64,000 nt of DNA from positions 41,513 to 105,512 of the forward strand of contig JAQGHU010000103.1 in NCBI GenBank assembly GCA_028291515.1, given 5' to 3'. The notes under the pieces are model-generated. The model was not told the DNA's origin and made no database searches. It was given only the letters and a program-made list of their open reading frames with translations. Source of the stretch: Schlesneria sp. (GTDB lineage Bacteria; Planctomycetota; Planctomycetia; Planctomycetales; Planctomycetaceae). This document shows, in pieces, positions 18,844-27,836 of this stretch (its first letter is position 1; each line of letters starts with the position of its first letter). The position numbers were made by a program, and so were the translations under genes.

Positions 18844-19419
18844 ATGAGCTTCGGAAATTCATCGCGAGATCAGTACAATCAACCACGTTGCGACGTGCAG
18901 ATCCGCTGGATGATTCGGCGTGACATGCCCGAAGTGCTTGAGATCGAGCGGAAAAGCTTCGAATTCTCCTGGACCGAAGAAGACTTTCTCTGTTGTCTGC
19001 GCCAGCGCAATTGCATCGGCATGGTTGCTGAACGACAGGAACGCATCGCCGGGTTCATGATATACGAGTTGCTGAAGTCGCAACTTCACGTGCTCAACTT
19101 CGCGGTCGCCCCTTGGGCACGTCGCCAGAATGTTGGCACGCAGATGATCGAGAAGCTGGTCAATAAGTTGTCGCAGCAGCGACGCCAGGAAATCTGCCTG
19201 GAAGTCCGTGAGACAAACCTGGCCGCCCAACTCTTCTTCCGTAAGCAAGGTCTGCAGGCTCATAACGTCTTGCGCGGCCACTACGAAGATACGGAAGAGG
19301 ATGCCTATGTGATGCGGTATCAACTGTACCCCAGCGACGAAGTCATTCTTCCCTTTGTCCCTCGCAATCGCATCGCTGATGTCGAGCCGGACAATGATTC
19401 AGACGCTGAAGCTGCCTGA
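18844..19419 (+). CDS. rimI: GNAT acetyltransferase, ribosomal-protein-S18-alanine N-acetyltransferase type
   Basis: 191 residues; start chosen at ATG 18844 behind a strong AAGGAGG (5-nt spacer). The GNAT fold runs in order: IRRDMPEVLEIERKSFEFSW (motif C region, very like RimI), RIAGFMIYELLKSQLHVLNFAV (motif D/A strand), then the acetyl-CoA loop PWARRQNVGTQMIEKL and the motif-B part LEVRETNLAAQLFFRKQGL. RimI acetylates the N-terminal alanine of ribosomal protein S18. An acidic tail of ~25 residues beyond the usual ~150 is extra. It could also be a related protein N-acetyltransferase; the RimI call is by motif resemblance. Confidence 0.8.
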   Translation: MSFGNSSRDQYNQPRCDVQIRWMIRRDMPEVLEIERKSFEFSWTEEDFLCCLRQRNCIGMVAERQERIAGFMIYELLKSQLHVLNFAVAPWARRQNVGTQMIEKLVNKLSQQRRQEICLEVRETNLAAQLFFRKQGLQAHNVLRGHYEDTEEDAYVMRYQLYPSDEVILPFVPRNRIADVEPDNDSDAEAA

Positions 19420-19497
19420 TTCATCGACAGTCACATTGTTGATTGTTCCGCGGACGGTCCCCATACTTCGGCCAAACATTGGTTTGGCTCAAGCAGG

Positions 19498-20028
19498 ATG
19501 GGATCGTTGATGGAAGTCGATCAAGAAGATGCTGTTGCGCAGTTCCTGGCGCTGGCGCGCTCATGCCAGGACCGGAACTTGATCGCGACCGCAGTCATTG
19601 AAGAAGTCGTCCGTTTCTATCGCGATGTCCGCATTGCCGGGGCTGATGTCGAAGACGACGGCGACATGCTGCTATTCCAATGGGGAGGCGGCGAGCACCT
19701 GGTGCTTTCCGAGCCGACCGACTTTCGCAAGACTGAAAGTGCGGACTACGAATTTGACGGAGTCGAAGCGCAGTACCTGGACTTTACGCGCCAGGTGTTC
19801 GTGGCCGGTGACGCGGACGACGAAGACTTTGACGAGTCCGCGATTCAGCTGAGCATCACTCTGATCTACGGACCTGCGAACGGCAAAGAGCAATCGGGCA
19901 ATGTCTGGATTGCTACTCCGTCCCGAGTTGAACACGACTTAAAGAAGCACGCGGCGGCACCACTGGTCGTTGAACTAATCAACCTGACGCCGTCACGGAT
20001 CATCGCAACCGTTGACGTGTGCGGATAA
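19498..20028 (+). CDS. Hypothetical acidic protein
   Basis: 176 residues if started at ATG 19498; ATG 19510 is equally possible and has AGGATGGG at a better distance. The protein is acidic (DGDMLLFQWGGG, GDADDEDFDESA) and predicted mixed alpha/beta, without signal peptide or membrane helix. No family recognised. It lies 78 bp after rimI on the same strand and may be co-transcribed; its stop is 15 bp from the convergent CoA-transferase. Confidence 0.6.
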   Translation: MGSLMEVDQEDAVAQFLALARSCQDRNLIATAVIEEVVRFYRDVRIAGADVEDDGDMLLFQWGGGEHLVLSEPTDFRKTESADYEFDGVEAQYLDFTRQVFVAGDADDEDFDESAIQLSITLIYGPANGKEQSGNVWIATPSRVEHDLKKHAAAPLVVELINLTPSRIIATVDVCG

Positions 20029-20043
20029 TCTTGCTTGCCCGTT

Positions 20044-21633
20044 TCACACATGTGGCATCAGCCATGGGATCAAGAGGTCGATCGGGCTCGCGGGCGCAAA
20101 AACATGTGCGGGCATCGTTCGCACGTCTTTCATGATCGGCCGGAAGGACATCTGGCCGATGACATCACGCTCGATGTTGATGCCGGGTGCGACTTCGATC
20201 AGTTCCAGGCCTTCGCAAAGCAGGCGAAAGACGGCTCGTTCGGTGACAAACAGAACATCCTGATTGCGTTGCCGTGCAGTGTGCCCGCTGAACGAGACTT
20301 GTTCGACATGCTCGACGAATTTTCGAATCCGGCCCTCGCGTTGGATCGAGAGACCACCGGATTGAATCTCGACCTTCAGTCCGTCCGAGGTGAACGTGCC
20401 ACAGAAGACCAAGCGGCGAGCATTCTGGCTGATGTTCATGAAGCCGCCGACGCCAGCCAGTCGAGGCCCGAAGCGCGAGACATTCACGTTGCCGTGCTGA
20501 TCCACTTCAGCCGCGCCAAGAGCGGCAAAGTCCAAGCCGCCCCCATCATAGAAATCGAACTGCGATGGCTGATCGATGATCGCTTCGGGATGCACTGCGG
20601 CTCCAAAGCTAAGCCCGCCGGCAGGCATTCCGCCGATCGGACCGCTCTCGACAGTGAGAGTGACCGACTCCAACAGGTTTCGCTCGGAGGCAATCCTGGC
20701 GATCCCCTCCGGCATGCCGATCCCCAGGTTGGCGATGGCACCCAGGGCGAGTTCATCGCAGGCTCGAGCAGCAATGATCCGGCGTTCATCCAAAGGCATC
20801 GGGGGCAGATAGGTGGCAGGGTCTCGCATGGTTTGCGGTGAGTAATAGGCCGCGTTGTCCACCTCGGCGAACGTCTGGTCGTGTTCTCCGTCCTCGGCGA
20901 CGACGATTCGATCGACCAGGATGCCAGGAACGCGCACTCGGTTTGGCGCGGCGGGCTCGTTCAACAAGCGTTTGACCTGAGCGAGTACTTTGCCACCGCA
21001 GTTTCGAACCGCCTGCGCGATGGGAAGCAGTTCACCTAAAACCGCCTCTTCATCCATCACCAGGTTGCCAAACGGGTCGGCCGCGGTGGCGCGGATCAGG
21101 CCGATGTGGATGGGGAACGATTTGTAGAAGAGCCACGTCTTGCCCGACAATTCAATTCGTTCAATCAGGTCTTCGGGCGAGACATCGTTCATCCGGCCGC
21201 CCCGTTCGAGCGGATCGATGAACGTTCCCAGACCGACATGGGTGATGCAGCCGGGGCGTCCCGCCGCGATATCGCGCAGCAAGTGGCAAATCACTCCTTG
21301 GGGAAAGCAATAGGCTTCAATCTTGTTATCAAGAGCCAGCTTTCCGATCTTGGGAAGCAGACCCCAATGGCCGCCGATCACCCTCCGCAGCAGCCCTTCG
21401 TGGCCCAGGTGATTGAGCCCACGCAGTTTCCCATCACCTTGACCGGCGGCATAGACCAGAGTCAAATCGCGAGGATGAGCATCGCGGAGAAATCGTCGCT
21501 CCAGCGCCGCACTCAGCCCTTCAGGGTGTGCCGCTCCGACAAAGCCGCCACTGACGACCGTATTGCCGTCGCGAACCAATGCAACCGCATCATCCGCAGT
21601 CGCCAGTAGTGTTGCTAACCGTCCACGACTCAT
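20044..21633 (-). CDS. Family I CoA-transferase (alpha and beta subunits fused)
   Basis: 529 residues, the usual size of single-chain propionate/acetate CoA-transferases (YdiF-like). The alpha half has [20 protein letters not shown] near the start. The beta half has [13 protein letters not shown] and [11 protein letters not shown], whose E329 is the family's nucleophilic glutamate forming the glutamyl-CoA intermediate, then [14 protein letters not shown] and GNVNVSRFG. The enzyme moves CoA between short-chain acids such as acetate, propionate or 3-ketoacids. The SDR reductase gene lies 60 bp upstream on the same strand, suggesting a joint role in 3-ketoacyl/3-hydroxyacyl metabolism (inference). 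Confidence 0.9.
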   Translation of the reverse strand: MSRGRLATLLATADDAVALVRDGNTVVSGGFVGAAHPEGLSAALERRFLRDAHPRDLTLVYAAGQGDGKLRGLNHLGHEGLLRRVIGGHWGLLPKIGKLALDNKIEAYCFPQGVICHLLRDIAAGRPGCITHVGLGTFIDPLERGGRMNDVSPEDLIERIELSGKTWLFYKSFPIHIGLIRATAADPFGNLVMDEEAVLGELLPIAQAVRNCGGKVLAQVKRLLNEPAAPNRVRVPGILVDRIVVAEDGEHDQTFAEVDNAAYYSPQTMRDPATYLPPMPLDERRIIAARACDELALGAIANLGIGMPEGIARIASERNLLESVTLTVESGPIGGMPAGGLSFGAAVHPEAIIDQPSQFDFYDGGGLDFAALGAAEVDQHGNVNVSRFGPRLAGVGGFMNISQNARRLVFCGTFTSDGLKVEIQSGGLSIQREGRIRKFVEHVEQVSFSGHTARQRNQDVLFVTERAVFRLLCEGLELIEVAPGINIERDVIGQMSFRPIMKDVRTMPAHVFAPASPIDLLIPWLMPHV

Positions 21634-21693
21634 CGACAGGGCCTTTGCGGTTCTTTGCTCAGTATTCGTCGCCGATTGTGGTTGACCAGGCAG

Positions 21694-22446
21694 CTAACCC
21701 AGCCATCCGCCGTTGACGTGAAGGGTCTGCCCGGTCATGTAGCTGGCGAGGTCGCTGCAGAGAAAGAGAATGACGTTCGAGATCTCTTCCGGTTCGCCGA
21801 ATCGTCCGAGAGGAATCTGAGCGATCATTCCGGCTCGTACTTCTTCGGGGATCGTTTTGCCCATCTCAGTTAAGACCACACCGGGGGCAACGGCGTTCAC
21901 GGTGATCTTGCGACGAGCCAATTCTTTACTCAGAACTTTCGTAATGGCAATCACACCCGCTTTGGCGGCGGAGTAGTTCACCTGGCCATAGAAGCCCACG
22001 ACTCCGGAAATCGAGGCCATGTTGACGATGCGCCCTCCTTCGGCCAGTCGGTCCGCGACCGCACGGCAGATCTGGAAGACGCCCGTGAGATTGGTGTCGA
22101 TCACACTCTGCCACTCTTCGTCCGACATCTTCTTGAGGGTCCGGTCGCGGATAATGGCCGCGTTATTCACCACGATATCCAATTTGCCGAAGCGCTGAAT
22201 CGCGGCATCGATCATCTGATTGATCTGACTCACTTCGCGCACATCGGCCGCGATGGCAACAGCTCGTTCGCCGAGTGACGCGACGGCTTCTTCGGCGAGT
22301 TGCCGATTGGTGCCGAACGAATCGTCGAAATAGTTGATCACCACATTGGCACCAGCCGCATACAGTGTGGTGGCTGTACATTTTCCCAAGCCCTGTCCTG
22401 CGCCCGTCACCAGCGCCGTTTTTCCCGTCAGATTGATGGTGGCCAT
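21694..22446 (-). CDS. Short-chain dehydrogenase, 3-oxoacyl-(ACP/CoA) reductase type
   Basis: 250 residues from ATG 22446, with AAGGA about 10 nt upstream; longer in-frame starts are not supported. Classical SDR: TGAGQGLG (14-21) for NAD(P), DVRE after strand 4, NNAA (94-97), and the catalytic S145, Y158 and K162 (YSAAK), with a FabG-like C-terminus DLASYMTGQTLHVNGGW. It reduces 3-oxoacyl thioesters, or oxidises the reverse, with NADPH/NADH. With the CoA-transferase 60 bp downstream it could act as an acetoacetyl-CoA reductase rather than the housekeeping FabG. Confidence 0.9.
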   Translation of the reverse strand: MATINLTGKTALVTGAGQGLGKCTATTLYAAGANVVINYFDDSFGTNRQLAEEAVASLGERAVAIAADVREVSQINQMIDAAIQRFGKLDIVVNNAAIIRDRTLKKMSDEEWQSVIDTNLTGVFQICRAVADRLAEGGRIVNMASISGVVGFYGQVNYSAAKAGVIAITKVLSKELARRKITVNAVAPGVVLTEMGKTIPEEVRAGMIAQIPLGRFGEPEEISNVILFLCSDLASYMTGQTLHVNGGWLG

Positions 22447-22572
22447 CTTGGTTGGTTCCTTTTGAAGTGGTCGGCTGATCACGACACCACAAGCGACGCC
22501 GATTTGCAACGGCTCGGCGACAAGTCTATGCTCGCATCCGTGCCAGACCGACCATTCACGACAGGTAGCGGT

Positions 22573-23766
22573 ATGAAGTCTCTCGTCGAAACTACGGAAC
22601 CGTCTGGGCGATTGGTGTCGCTGGATGCCTATCGCGGGTTCGTGATGATCTGCCTGGCCGCGAATGGCTTTGGCCTATTGGACACATCGAAGAATTTTCC
22701 AGACAGTGCGATTTGGCAGGCGATCGGACATCAATTCGATCACGTTCCGTGGGTCGGTGGCGTGTTCTGGGACCTGATCCAGCCATCCTTCATGTTCATG
22801 GTGGGCGTGTCTCTGCCGTATTCCTATTCGCGTCGTCGAGAGAAGGGAGATTCGTGGGGCCAGTGCCTGGTGCATGCGATCATCAGATCGGTGGTGTTGA
22901 TCCTGCTGGGGATCTTTCTTTCTTCCGTCTGGTCGAAAGAGACGAACTTCACGTTCATGAATGTGCTCACGCAGATTGGCTTGGGCTATACGTTCCTGTT
23001 CCTATTGTGGAACCGCGGTCTGGTCCTGCAAATCCTGGCTGCGATCTTGATCCTGAGTGGCTATTGGGCCTGGTTCGCAGTGACGCCGGTTGCTCCGGCT
23101 GATTTTGACTATGTGAAGGTTGGATTGCCGGAAAGCTGGGAGCACCTGACGGGGTTTGCAGCTCATTGGCAAAAGTGCGCGAACCCAGCAGCGACGTTTG
23201 ATCAGTGGTTCCTGAATCTCTTTCCTCGTTCGGAGCCGTTTGTTTTCAACAAAGGAGGCTATCAGACCCTGAACTTTGTGCCATCGCTCGTCACGATGTT
23301 GTTCGGCTTAATGACAGGGGAGTTCATCCAGAAATCGACAAGCCGACAGAAGACGCTGTTGGTCCTGACAATCTGTGGATTTGGATTGTTAATCGTCGGT
23401 TGCGTGCTGCATGCTTTCGGTGTCTGTCCGCTGGTGAAACGGATCTGGACGCCGAGTTGGACTCTGTACAGCACAGGGCTGACATTGCTGATGCTGGCCA
23501 CGTTCTACTGGGCGATCGATGTGCTTGGTTGGCGAGCGATCGCATTCCCGATGACGGTCGCCGGGATGAATTCGATCGCGCTGTATATCATGTCGCAGGT
23601 GATGCGGAACTCGACGGCGGATGCTCTGGAACGGCATTTTGGATCGGGGATGTTCAACATCCTGGGCGATTCCTGTGTCCCACTGATGAAAGCCAATTTG
23701 GTCTTGCTGGTGTTCTGGCTATTCGTCTGGTGGTTGTATCGGCAACGGATCTTTTTCCGGATTTGA
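22573..23766 (+). CDS. Membrane acyltransferase of the heparan-glucosaminide N-acetyltransferase/DUF5009 type
   Basis: 397 residues from ATG 22573, preceded only by a weak AGGTAGCGG; earlier in-frame codons overlap the divergent SDR gene. About ten membrane helices, beginning with SLDAYRGFVMICLAANGF, the LD-x-RG-F signature at the first helix of this family, then WDLIQPSFMFMVGVSLPYSY. Such proteins resemble human HGSNAT, which transfers acetyl groups from cytoplasmic acetyl-CoA to amino sugars across a membrane. In planctomycetes they are frequent and their substrates unknown. Monocistronic; divergent from the SDR gene. Confidence 0.78.
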   Translation: MKSLVETTEPSGRLVSLDAYRGFVMICLAANGFGLLDTSKNFPDSAIWQAIGHQFDHVPWVGGVFWDLIQPSFMFMVGVSLPYSYSRRREKGDSWGQCLVHAIIRSVVLILLGIFLSSVWSKETNFTFMNVLTQIGLGYTFLFLLWNRGLVLQILAAILILSGYWAWFAVTPVAPADFDYVKVGLPESWEHLTGFAAHWQKCANPAATFDQWFLNLFPRSEPFVFNKGGYQTLNFVPSLVTMLFGLMTGEFIQKSTSRQKTLLVLTICGFGLLIVGCVLHAFGVCPLVKRIWTPSWTLYSTGLTLLMLATFYWAIDVLGWRAIAFPMTVAGMNSIALYIMSQVMRNSTADALERHFGSGMFNILGDSCVPLMKANLVLLVFWLFVWWLYRQRIFFRI

Positions 23767-24109
23767 GCCAGAAGACTCACAACTTAGTTCCGGCAATGCG
23801 CCGGTCTTAAATCACTTCGCGGTGCAATACAACACTGGTCGTTGCAGCGGAAGGCGAAGTTGTATCGCCCCTTTCAGGGCTTAGGGATCGTCAATGACTC
23901 GTTCCCCCGGGCGATGCCCGGGGCTGATTTGTGAGTGCCCCTTCGGGGCGAAAATCGTCGACCGTTTGCGTCACTCTCGCAGTTCGTCACAACCATATCG
24001 CTCGTGGCTCACCGACGCGAAAACATCAGTCTGGTGGAATGATGCCGTCCGATGGATTGCTGGATTCCCGCCTGCGCGGGGATGACGGAACGAGAAATCC
24101 GGGCTCACT
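23767..24109. repeat. Intergenic cluster of small hairpin repeats
   Basis: 343 bp between two convergent genes. It contains CCCCGGGC-GAT-GCCCGGGG (23905-23923, 8-bp stem), GCCCC-TTC-GGGGC (23937-23949), a weaker GCCC...GGGC (23867-23880), and near the right end TTCCCGCCTGCGCGGGGATG (24065-24084), a palindrome of a type widespread in bacterial intergenic DNA. The set looks like one or two copies of interspersed repeat families. The hairpins could help end transcription from both sides. No gene seen. Confidence 0.65.
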
Positions 24110-24760
24110 TCAGCGAACGCGAATGAACTTTTTATAGTGGTCTGGCGTGTACCAGATATCGCCATGGCGGCCGACGATCACGCGCTGCGGGCCAGGGCCG
24201 CCGCTGTTTGGCGTGGGATGCACGTACTCCTTGTAGTATCCGTTTGCTTGAGCAGGGAGGCGTCGCTCGCGATTTTGAAATGTCGTCCCGTCGTTGCGAT
24301 GTGACGCCTGGCCGCCCCGTTCGATCCTGGCCAGCGTCGGTCCGAGATCGACGGTCCCTTCAAAGACCACGCGGCCGTTCAGGTCGCGAATGGTCTGATT
24401 TTCAATCAGGGTCTTCGTGCGAGATTCGCGACTTGAAGGTTCTTCCGGATCCTTGGCGACCTCGGCGTCAATCGGTCGGTGTCCCGAACGGATCTCGGGA
24501 AGTTTCTCCTGGGTCGTGGGTCGAGTTGACGGTTGCCCCTCGGGCGTGCCTGACCTGATGACAGGATAGTCATCGCCCGACGATGGTTTTTCGGGTGACG
24601 GGCGCAAGATCGCGGGGCCGTCGGGCACCACAGGCACCGGATCACGAGTTTGCCAAAACGAGACCACTACCACGGCGGCAAAGATGGCGATAATCAGCCA
24701 CGGAGGGAATTTCCCCGATTTCGGCGGAGATTGGGAATCGCGTGAGTAGTTCGACATCAA
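24110..24760 (-). CDS. Membrane-anchored barnase-like guanyl-specific ribonuclease
   Basis: 216 residues from the tandem ATGs at 24760/24757. Residues 1-19 are cytoplasmic, 20-36 a membrane helix, 40-125 a Pro/Ser/Glu-rich spacer, and ~128-216 a microbial RNase domain. It shows F..NRE..LP at 161-169, then E178 in YYKEY, R193 in PQRVIVG and H208 in DHYKKF. The spacings E-R (15) and R-H (15) nearly match barnase E73-R87-H102, the catalytic set for cleavage after G. Orientation puts the RNase outside the cytoplasmic membrane. No barstar-like gene is adjacent. It may be a nutritional or antagonistic RNase, or harmless to its host because it acts only outside. Confidence 0.8.
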   Translation of the reverse strand: MMSNYSRDSQSPPKSGKFPPWLIIAIFAAVVVVSFWQTRDPVPVVPDGPAILRPSPEKPSSGDDYPVIRSGTPEGQPSTRPTTQEKLPEIRSGHRPIDAEVAKDPEEPSSRESRTKTLIENQTIRDLNGRVVFEGTVDLGPTLARIERGGQASHRNDGTTFQNRERRLPAQANGYYKEYVHPTPNSGGPGPQRVIVGRHGDIWYTPDHYKKFIRVR

Positions 24761-24766
24761 GCTTCC

Positions 24767-24955
24767 TCAGTTTGCCAACGTCCTCAACCAGACTCTCAGG
24801 GACTGTTCAAGCAGTGGCTCCCAAGCATCATCCAGTGCGACGCGAATGGAGTCGAGGGGAGAATCGCTTTGGCGAGCCGGAATCAATCGCAGCGGGTACG
24901 TCAAAGTCTCCCGATCGTGTTCCGAAGAACGGCAACTGGTTGGCTCGCATTCCAT
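24767..24955 (-). CDS. Possible small protein upstream of the RNase gene
   Basis: A frame of 62 codons from ATG 24955 (or 94 from GTG 25051) ends 7 bp before the RNase start. Its C-terminus, LDSIRVALDDAWEPLLEQSL followed by RVWLRTLAN, looks like a regular amphipathic helix and has better codon character than surrounding frames. No SD is visible at either start, and it does not resemble barstar (no WDCLT-like helix). It could be a short partner of the RNase or chance. Confidence 0.33.
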   Translation of the reverse strand: MECEPTSCRSSEHDRETLTYPLRLIPARQSDSPLDSIRVALDDAWEPLLEQSLRVWLRTLAN

Positions 24956-25136
24956 CACGTGGTCGCCGGAACCGGATTTTGTAGCATAAGCGAACGACAA
25001 TGTCTGCCTGTTTTGGCGGGGAACAGCCCCGTGAAGAAGTCGACCGTTCACAATGAAAGGTCGCCACGTTACAACGGTGGCCCCGATTCGATAGTCGGAG
25101 TCTGATGTTTTGCTCTGACCCTCTGCGAATGAGTTG

Positions 25137-26747
25137 ATGTCGCTACGTATTTCTAATCTGCAATTGTCCGTGCTGGTTCCTGAATCGGAGCTACCGAAGC
25201 ACCTTGCGCAACGTCTCGGAGTTTCCCCCGACTTATTGACGCGATGGCGAGTGCTGAAGAAGAGCCTGGACGCGCGGTCTCATTCCGATCTGAAGTACGT
25301 TTACACCAGCCTGGTTGATCTGCCGGACGACGTACTGAAAACAGATGCCGTTCAGAAGCGATTGAAAGATGGTGTTCAGCAGTTCGCTCCGCCCGTGTTC
25401 GACGATCCCACGGTTGGCGGGATGCCGTTGGAGCACCGACCCGTCGTGATTGGCTCTGGACCTGCCGGATTGCTGGCGGGGTATTACCTAGCTTGGAAGG
25501 GATATCGCCCACTGATCCTGGAGCGCGGACCCGCCGTTAAGGAGCGTGTCCCTGCCGTTCGTGATTTTGATCGTGGCGGCAAGTTTGATCGTGAGAACAA
25601 TTACCTGTTCGGTGAAGGTGGGGCGGGATGCTTCAGCGATGGGAAGCTAACGTGCCGGCTGGAAGGGCCCGATGTCGAATGGGTGCTGGAACGATTCGTG
25701 GAATGTGGTGGCCGGTCTTCGATCGTCTACGAGAATCGCCCGCATCTGGGCAGTAACAAGCTACCGATGATCTGCCGCAATTTTCGGCGGAAAATCGAGG
25801 CCCTGGGAGGCGAGTATCGGTTCAATTGCCGGATGGACGGCTTCGATATTCGCGATGGGCGTGTCTGCGGAGTTCATACTTCCAGCGGTTACCTGGCGAC
25901 GAATCACGCGGTGCTGGCGATTGGACACAGTGCACGCGATACCTATGAGATGCTGCATCAACTGGGCGTCCCGTTGCAGCAGAAGGCGTTTCAGTTGGGG
26001 TTGCGGATTGAACAACCTCAGTCCCAGATCAATGGACACAAGTATGGTCGACCGGAATATTTGTCTCTGTTGGGTGCTGCCGATTACACACTGACGGCCC
26101 GCGGTGAGAAGGATGTGTTTACGTTCTGTATGTGTGCGGGCGGGATCATTATCCCGAGCATCAGCGAACCCGAGATGTTCTGCTCGAATGGAATGAGCAA
26201 CTCGCGACACGATACGCCGTTCGCAAACAGCGGTGTGATGGTCACGGTGGAGCCGTCCGAGTTTGGTGGATCGCATCCGCTGGCAGGGATGCACCTGCAG
26301 CAGAAATACGAAGCGGAAGCGTTCCGGATTGGCAGCGGCAACTATCTTTGTCCGATTCAGAGTGCGCAGGATTTTCTGAAGCAGCGGACTCCGAATCCGG
26401 CGACGAAGCTCGACTGCTCGTACGAGCGGGGTGTGATTCCGGCCAACTTGGATCGAGTGCTTCCGCCCATTGTGGCGAACGCGATTCGAAAGAGCCTACC
26501 ATTGATGGATCAGAAGCTGCGCGGTGACTTCCTGAAGCATGCGATTCTGGTCGGTCCTGAAATGCGCGGCAGTTCGCCGATTCGTATCGATCGCGATCTG
26601 GCGACACGAGAGTGCCCGAATATCGCGGGGCTGTATCCAGTTGGCGAAGGGGCCGGCTATGCCGGTGGAATCGTCAGTGCTGCAGTGGATGGGTTGCGTA
26701 GTGCCAGGACGATTGTCAGTCGGTTTGCGCCGCTTGGGGTGAACTGA
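25137..26747 (+). CDS. FAD-dependent oxidoreductase (COG2509-like)
   Basis: 536 residues from ATG 25137. An N-terminal domain (~1-95) with LGVSPDLLTRWRVLKKSLDA is followed by the dinucleotide motif VVIGSGPAGLLAGYYLA (near 103-120), a Glu for the ribose (ILERGP), GGAGCFSDGKLTCR, an internal NAD-type or second FAD part, and the C-terminal FAD contact LYPVGEGAGYAGGIVSAAVD. The architecture fits the uncharacterised FAD-dependent dehydrogenases annotated near thiamine-biosynthesis or GidA relatives. The electron donor and substrate are unknown. Monocistronic; faces cdsA across a hairpin. Confidence 0.82.
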   Translation: MSLRISNLQLSVLVPESELPKHLAQRLGVSPDLLTRWRVLKKSLDARSHSDLKYVYTSLVDLPDDVLKTDAVQKRLKDGVQQFAPPVFDDPTVGGMPLEHRPVVIGSGPAGLLAGYYLAWKGYRPLILERGPAVKERVPAVRDFDRGGKFDRENNYLFGEGGAGCFSDGKLTCRLEGPDVEWVLERFVECGGRSSIVYENRPHLGSNKLPMICRNFRRKIEALGGEYRFNCRMDGFDIRDGRVCGVHTSSGYLATNHAVLAIGHSARDTYEMLHQLGVPLQQKAFQLGLRIEQPQSQINGHKYGRPEYLSLLGAADYTLTARGEKDVFTFCMCAGGIIIPSISEPEMFCSNGMSNSRHDTPFANSGVMVTVEPSEFGGSHPLAGMHLQQKYEAEAFRIGSGNYLCPIQSAQDFLKQRTPNPATKLDCSYERGVIPANLDRVLPPIVANAIRKSLPLMDQKLRGDFLKHAILVGPEMRGSSPIRIDRDLATRECPNIAGLYPVGEGAGYAGGIVSAAVDGLRSARTIVSRFAPLGVN

Positions 26748-26834
26748 TCGAAGGAAGTCCTGTGCGGCCACGGAGGCGCAGTTCGATGGAACTTATGCGA
26801 CGAATGGGACTGATGTGACCCAGAAGAGGCGATT

Positions 26835-26862
26835 ACGTCACTTCACGACAGTCGTGTGACGT
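26835..26862. terminator. Hairpin between convergent genes, possible bidirectional terminator
   Basis: ACGTCA (26835-26840) pairs with TGACGT (26857-26862) and CACGA (26844-26848) with TCGTG (26852-26856), leaving a 3-nt bulge and 3-nt loop. It overlaps the cdsA stop codon and lies 88 bp beyond the FAD oxidoreductase. There is no T-run, so termination is only inferred from position. Confidence 0.45.
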
Positions 26863-27766
26863 GCCATGTCACCAGGGGTAGGGCTTTCCACAGCACGTAG
26901 GCGACCGGACCGGCATAAAGTACGCTATCGATCAAGTCCAGCAGGCCGCCGAAGCCGGGTAGCAGTCGGGCTGAATCCTTTTTGCCGACATCGCGTTTGA
27001 TCAAGGATTCGCTGAGGTCGCCGATGAGACCGGTAACTCCCAGGATCAAGCCGTAGACTGACGAGCTCAGCCAGTCAGGTGGTGTCCAATGCTCGCCGCG
27101 CGGCGCGAATAGCGGCGTCGCAAAGTACAACCAAACGACGGCACTCACGGCCGATCCGATTAAAGCTCCCACGCCGCCGGCCCACGTCTTGCCCGGCGAC
27201 AGCAACGGAACCATTTTGCGTTTGCCGAAAAGTCGCCCGAAGAAGTACGCACCAACGTCACCTCCTTTGGTGACAACCAACAGCGAACCAAGCACCAGGT
27301 ATCCCGCGTCTGCTCCCGCAACCCAGCGTAATTGCGAGACAACTCCCAGGAGCACGCCGATGTAACTGACAATCAGTAGCTCTGCTCCCAAGGTCTCCAT
27401 GCTCGCGCCGGGTTCGCGGTAGCGGTAGGTCGCCAGCAGGAACATGGCCAGAACGGTCAGTGAGTACGCCAACATGACTTGAGCAAGGGTATTGTCATCG
27501 GAAGGGATGCGGATCGGCATGTGTCCGAAACGTCCCCACCAAGCTGCGGCGGCGACCATGACGCACGAGGCGCAGACGATGACGCGGTTCGGTGTGAACG
27601 AGCGAGTCCAGAGCAGATCGACCATCTCATTGGCACCGCGCAGGGCGAGAGCGATGACCAGGACAAGTAGCACCGGTGCCGATTCACCCAGTCGTGCGTC
27701 TAACCAGAACAGCCCGAAGAAGGCCGGAATCAGCACAGCGGAGACAGCAAGACGCCAACGGAGCAT
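26843..27766 (-). CDS. cdsA: Phosphatidate cytidylyltransferase
   Basis: 307 residues, about eight membrane helices. The family signature near the C-terminus is present: SLIKRDVGKKDSARLLPGFG followed by GLLDLIDS, with two deviations from the usual PGHGGxxDRxD (His to Phe and Arg to Leu). CdsA makes CDP-diacylglycerol from phosphatidate and CTP for all phospholipids. It follows uppS by 70 bp on the same strand, the common uppS-cdsA order; the frequent next genes dxr and rseP are absent here. If the His and Arg changes are not typical of planctomycetes they deserve checking. Confidence 0.9.
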   Translation of the reverse strand: MLRWRLAVSAVLIPAFFGLFWLDARLGESAPVLLVLVIALALRGANEMVDLLWTRSFTPNRVIVCASCVMVAAAAWWGRFGHMPIRIPSDDNTLAQVMLAYSLTVLAMFLLATYRYREPGASMETLGAELLIVSYIGVLLGVVSQLRWVAGADAGYLVLGSLLVVTKGGDVGAYFFGRLFGKRKMVPLLSPGKTWAGGVGALIGSAVSAVVWLYFATPLFAPRGEHWTPPDWLSSSVYGLILGVTGLIGDLSESLIKRDVGKKDSARLLPGFGGLLDLIDSVLYAGPVAYVLWKALPLVTWHVTRLS

Positions 27767-27836
27767 GGTGAGAAGTTGTTTACGATCTTGATTTGCAGAC
27801 GCGGCCCAAAATTACCTGCCTATTGATACCGGACTT

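Noticed and set aside
22300..22572. N-terminal extension of the membrane acyltransferase
   Set aside because: Overlaps the divergent SDR gene antisense and has no SD; the hydrophobic family start is at 22573.
24767..24955. Barstar-like inhibitor for the RNase
   Set aside because: The small upstream frame lacks the Trp/Asp helix of barstar and any clear start signal, so I do not call it an antitoxin.
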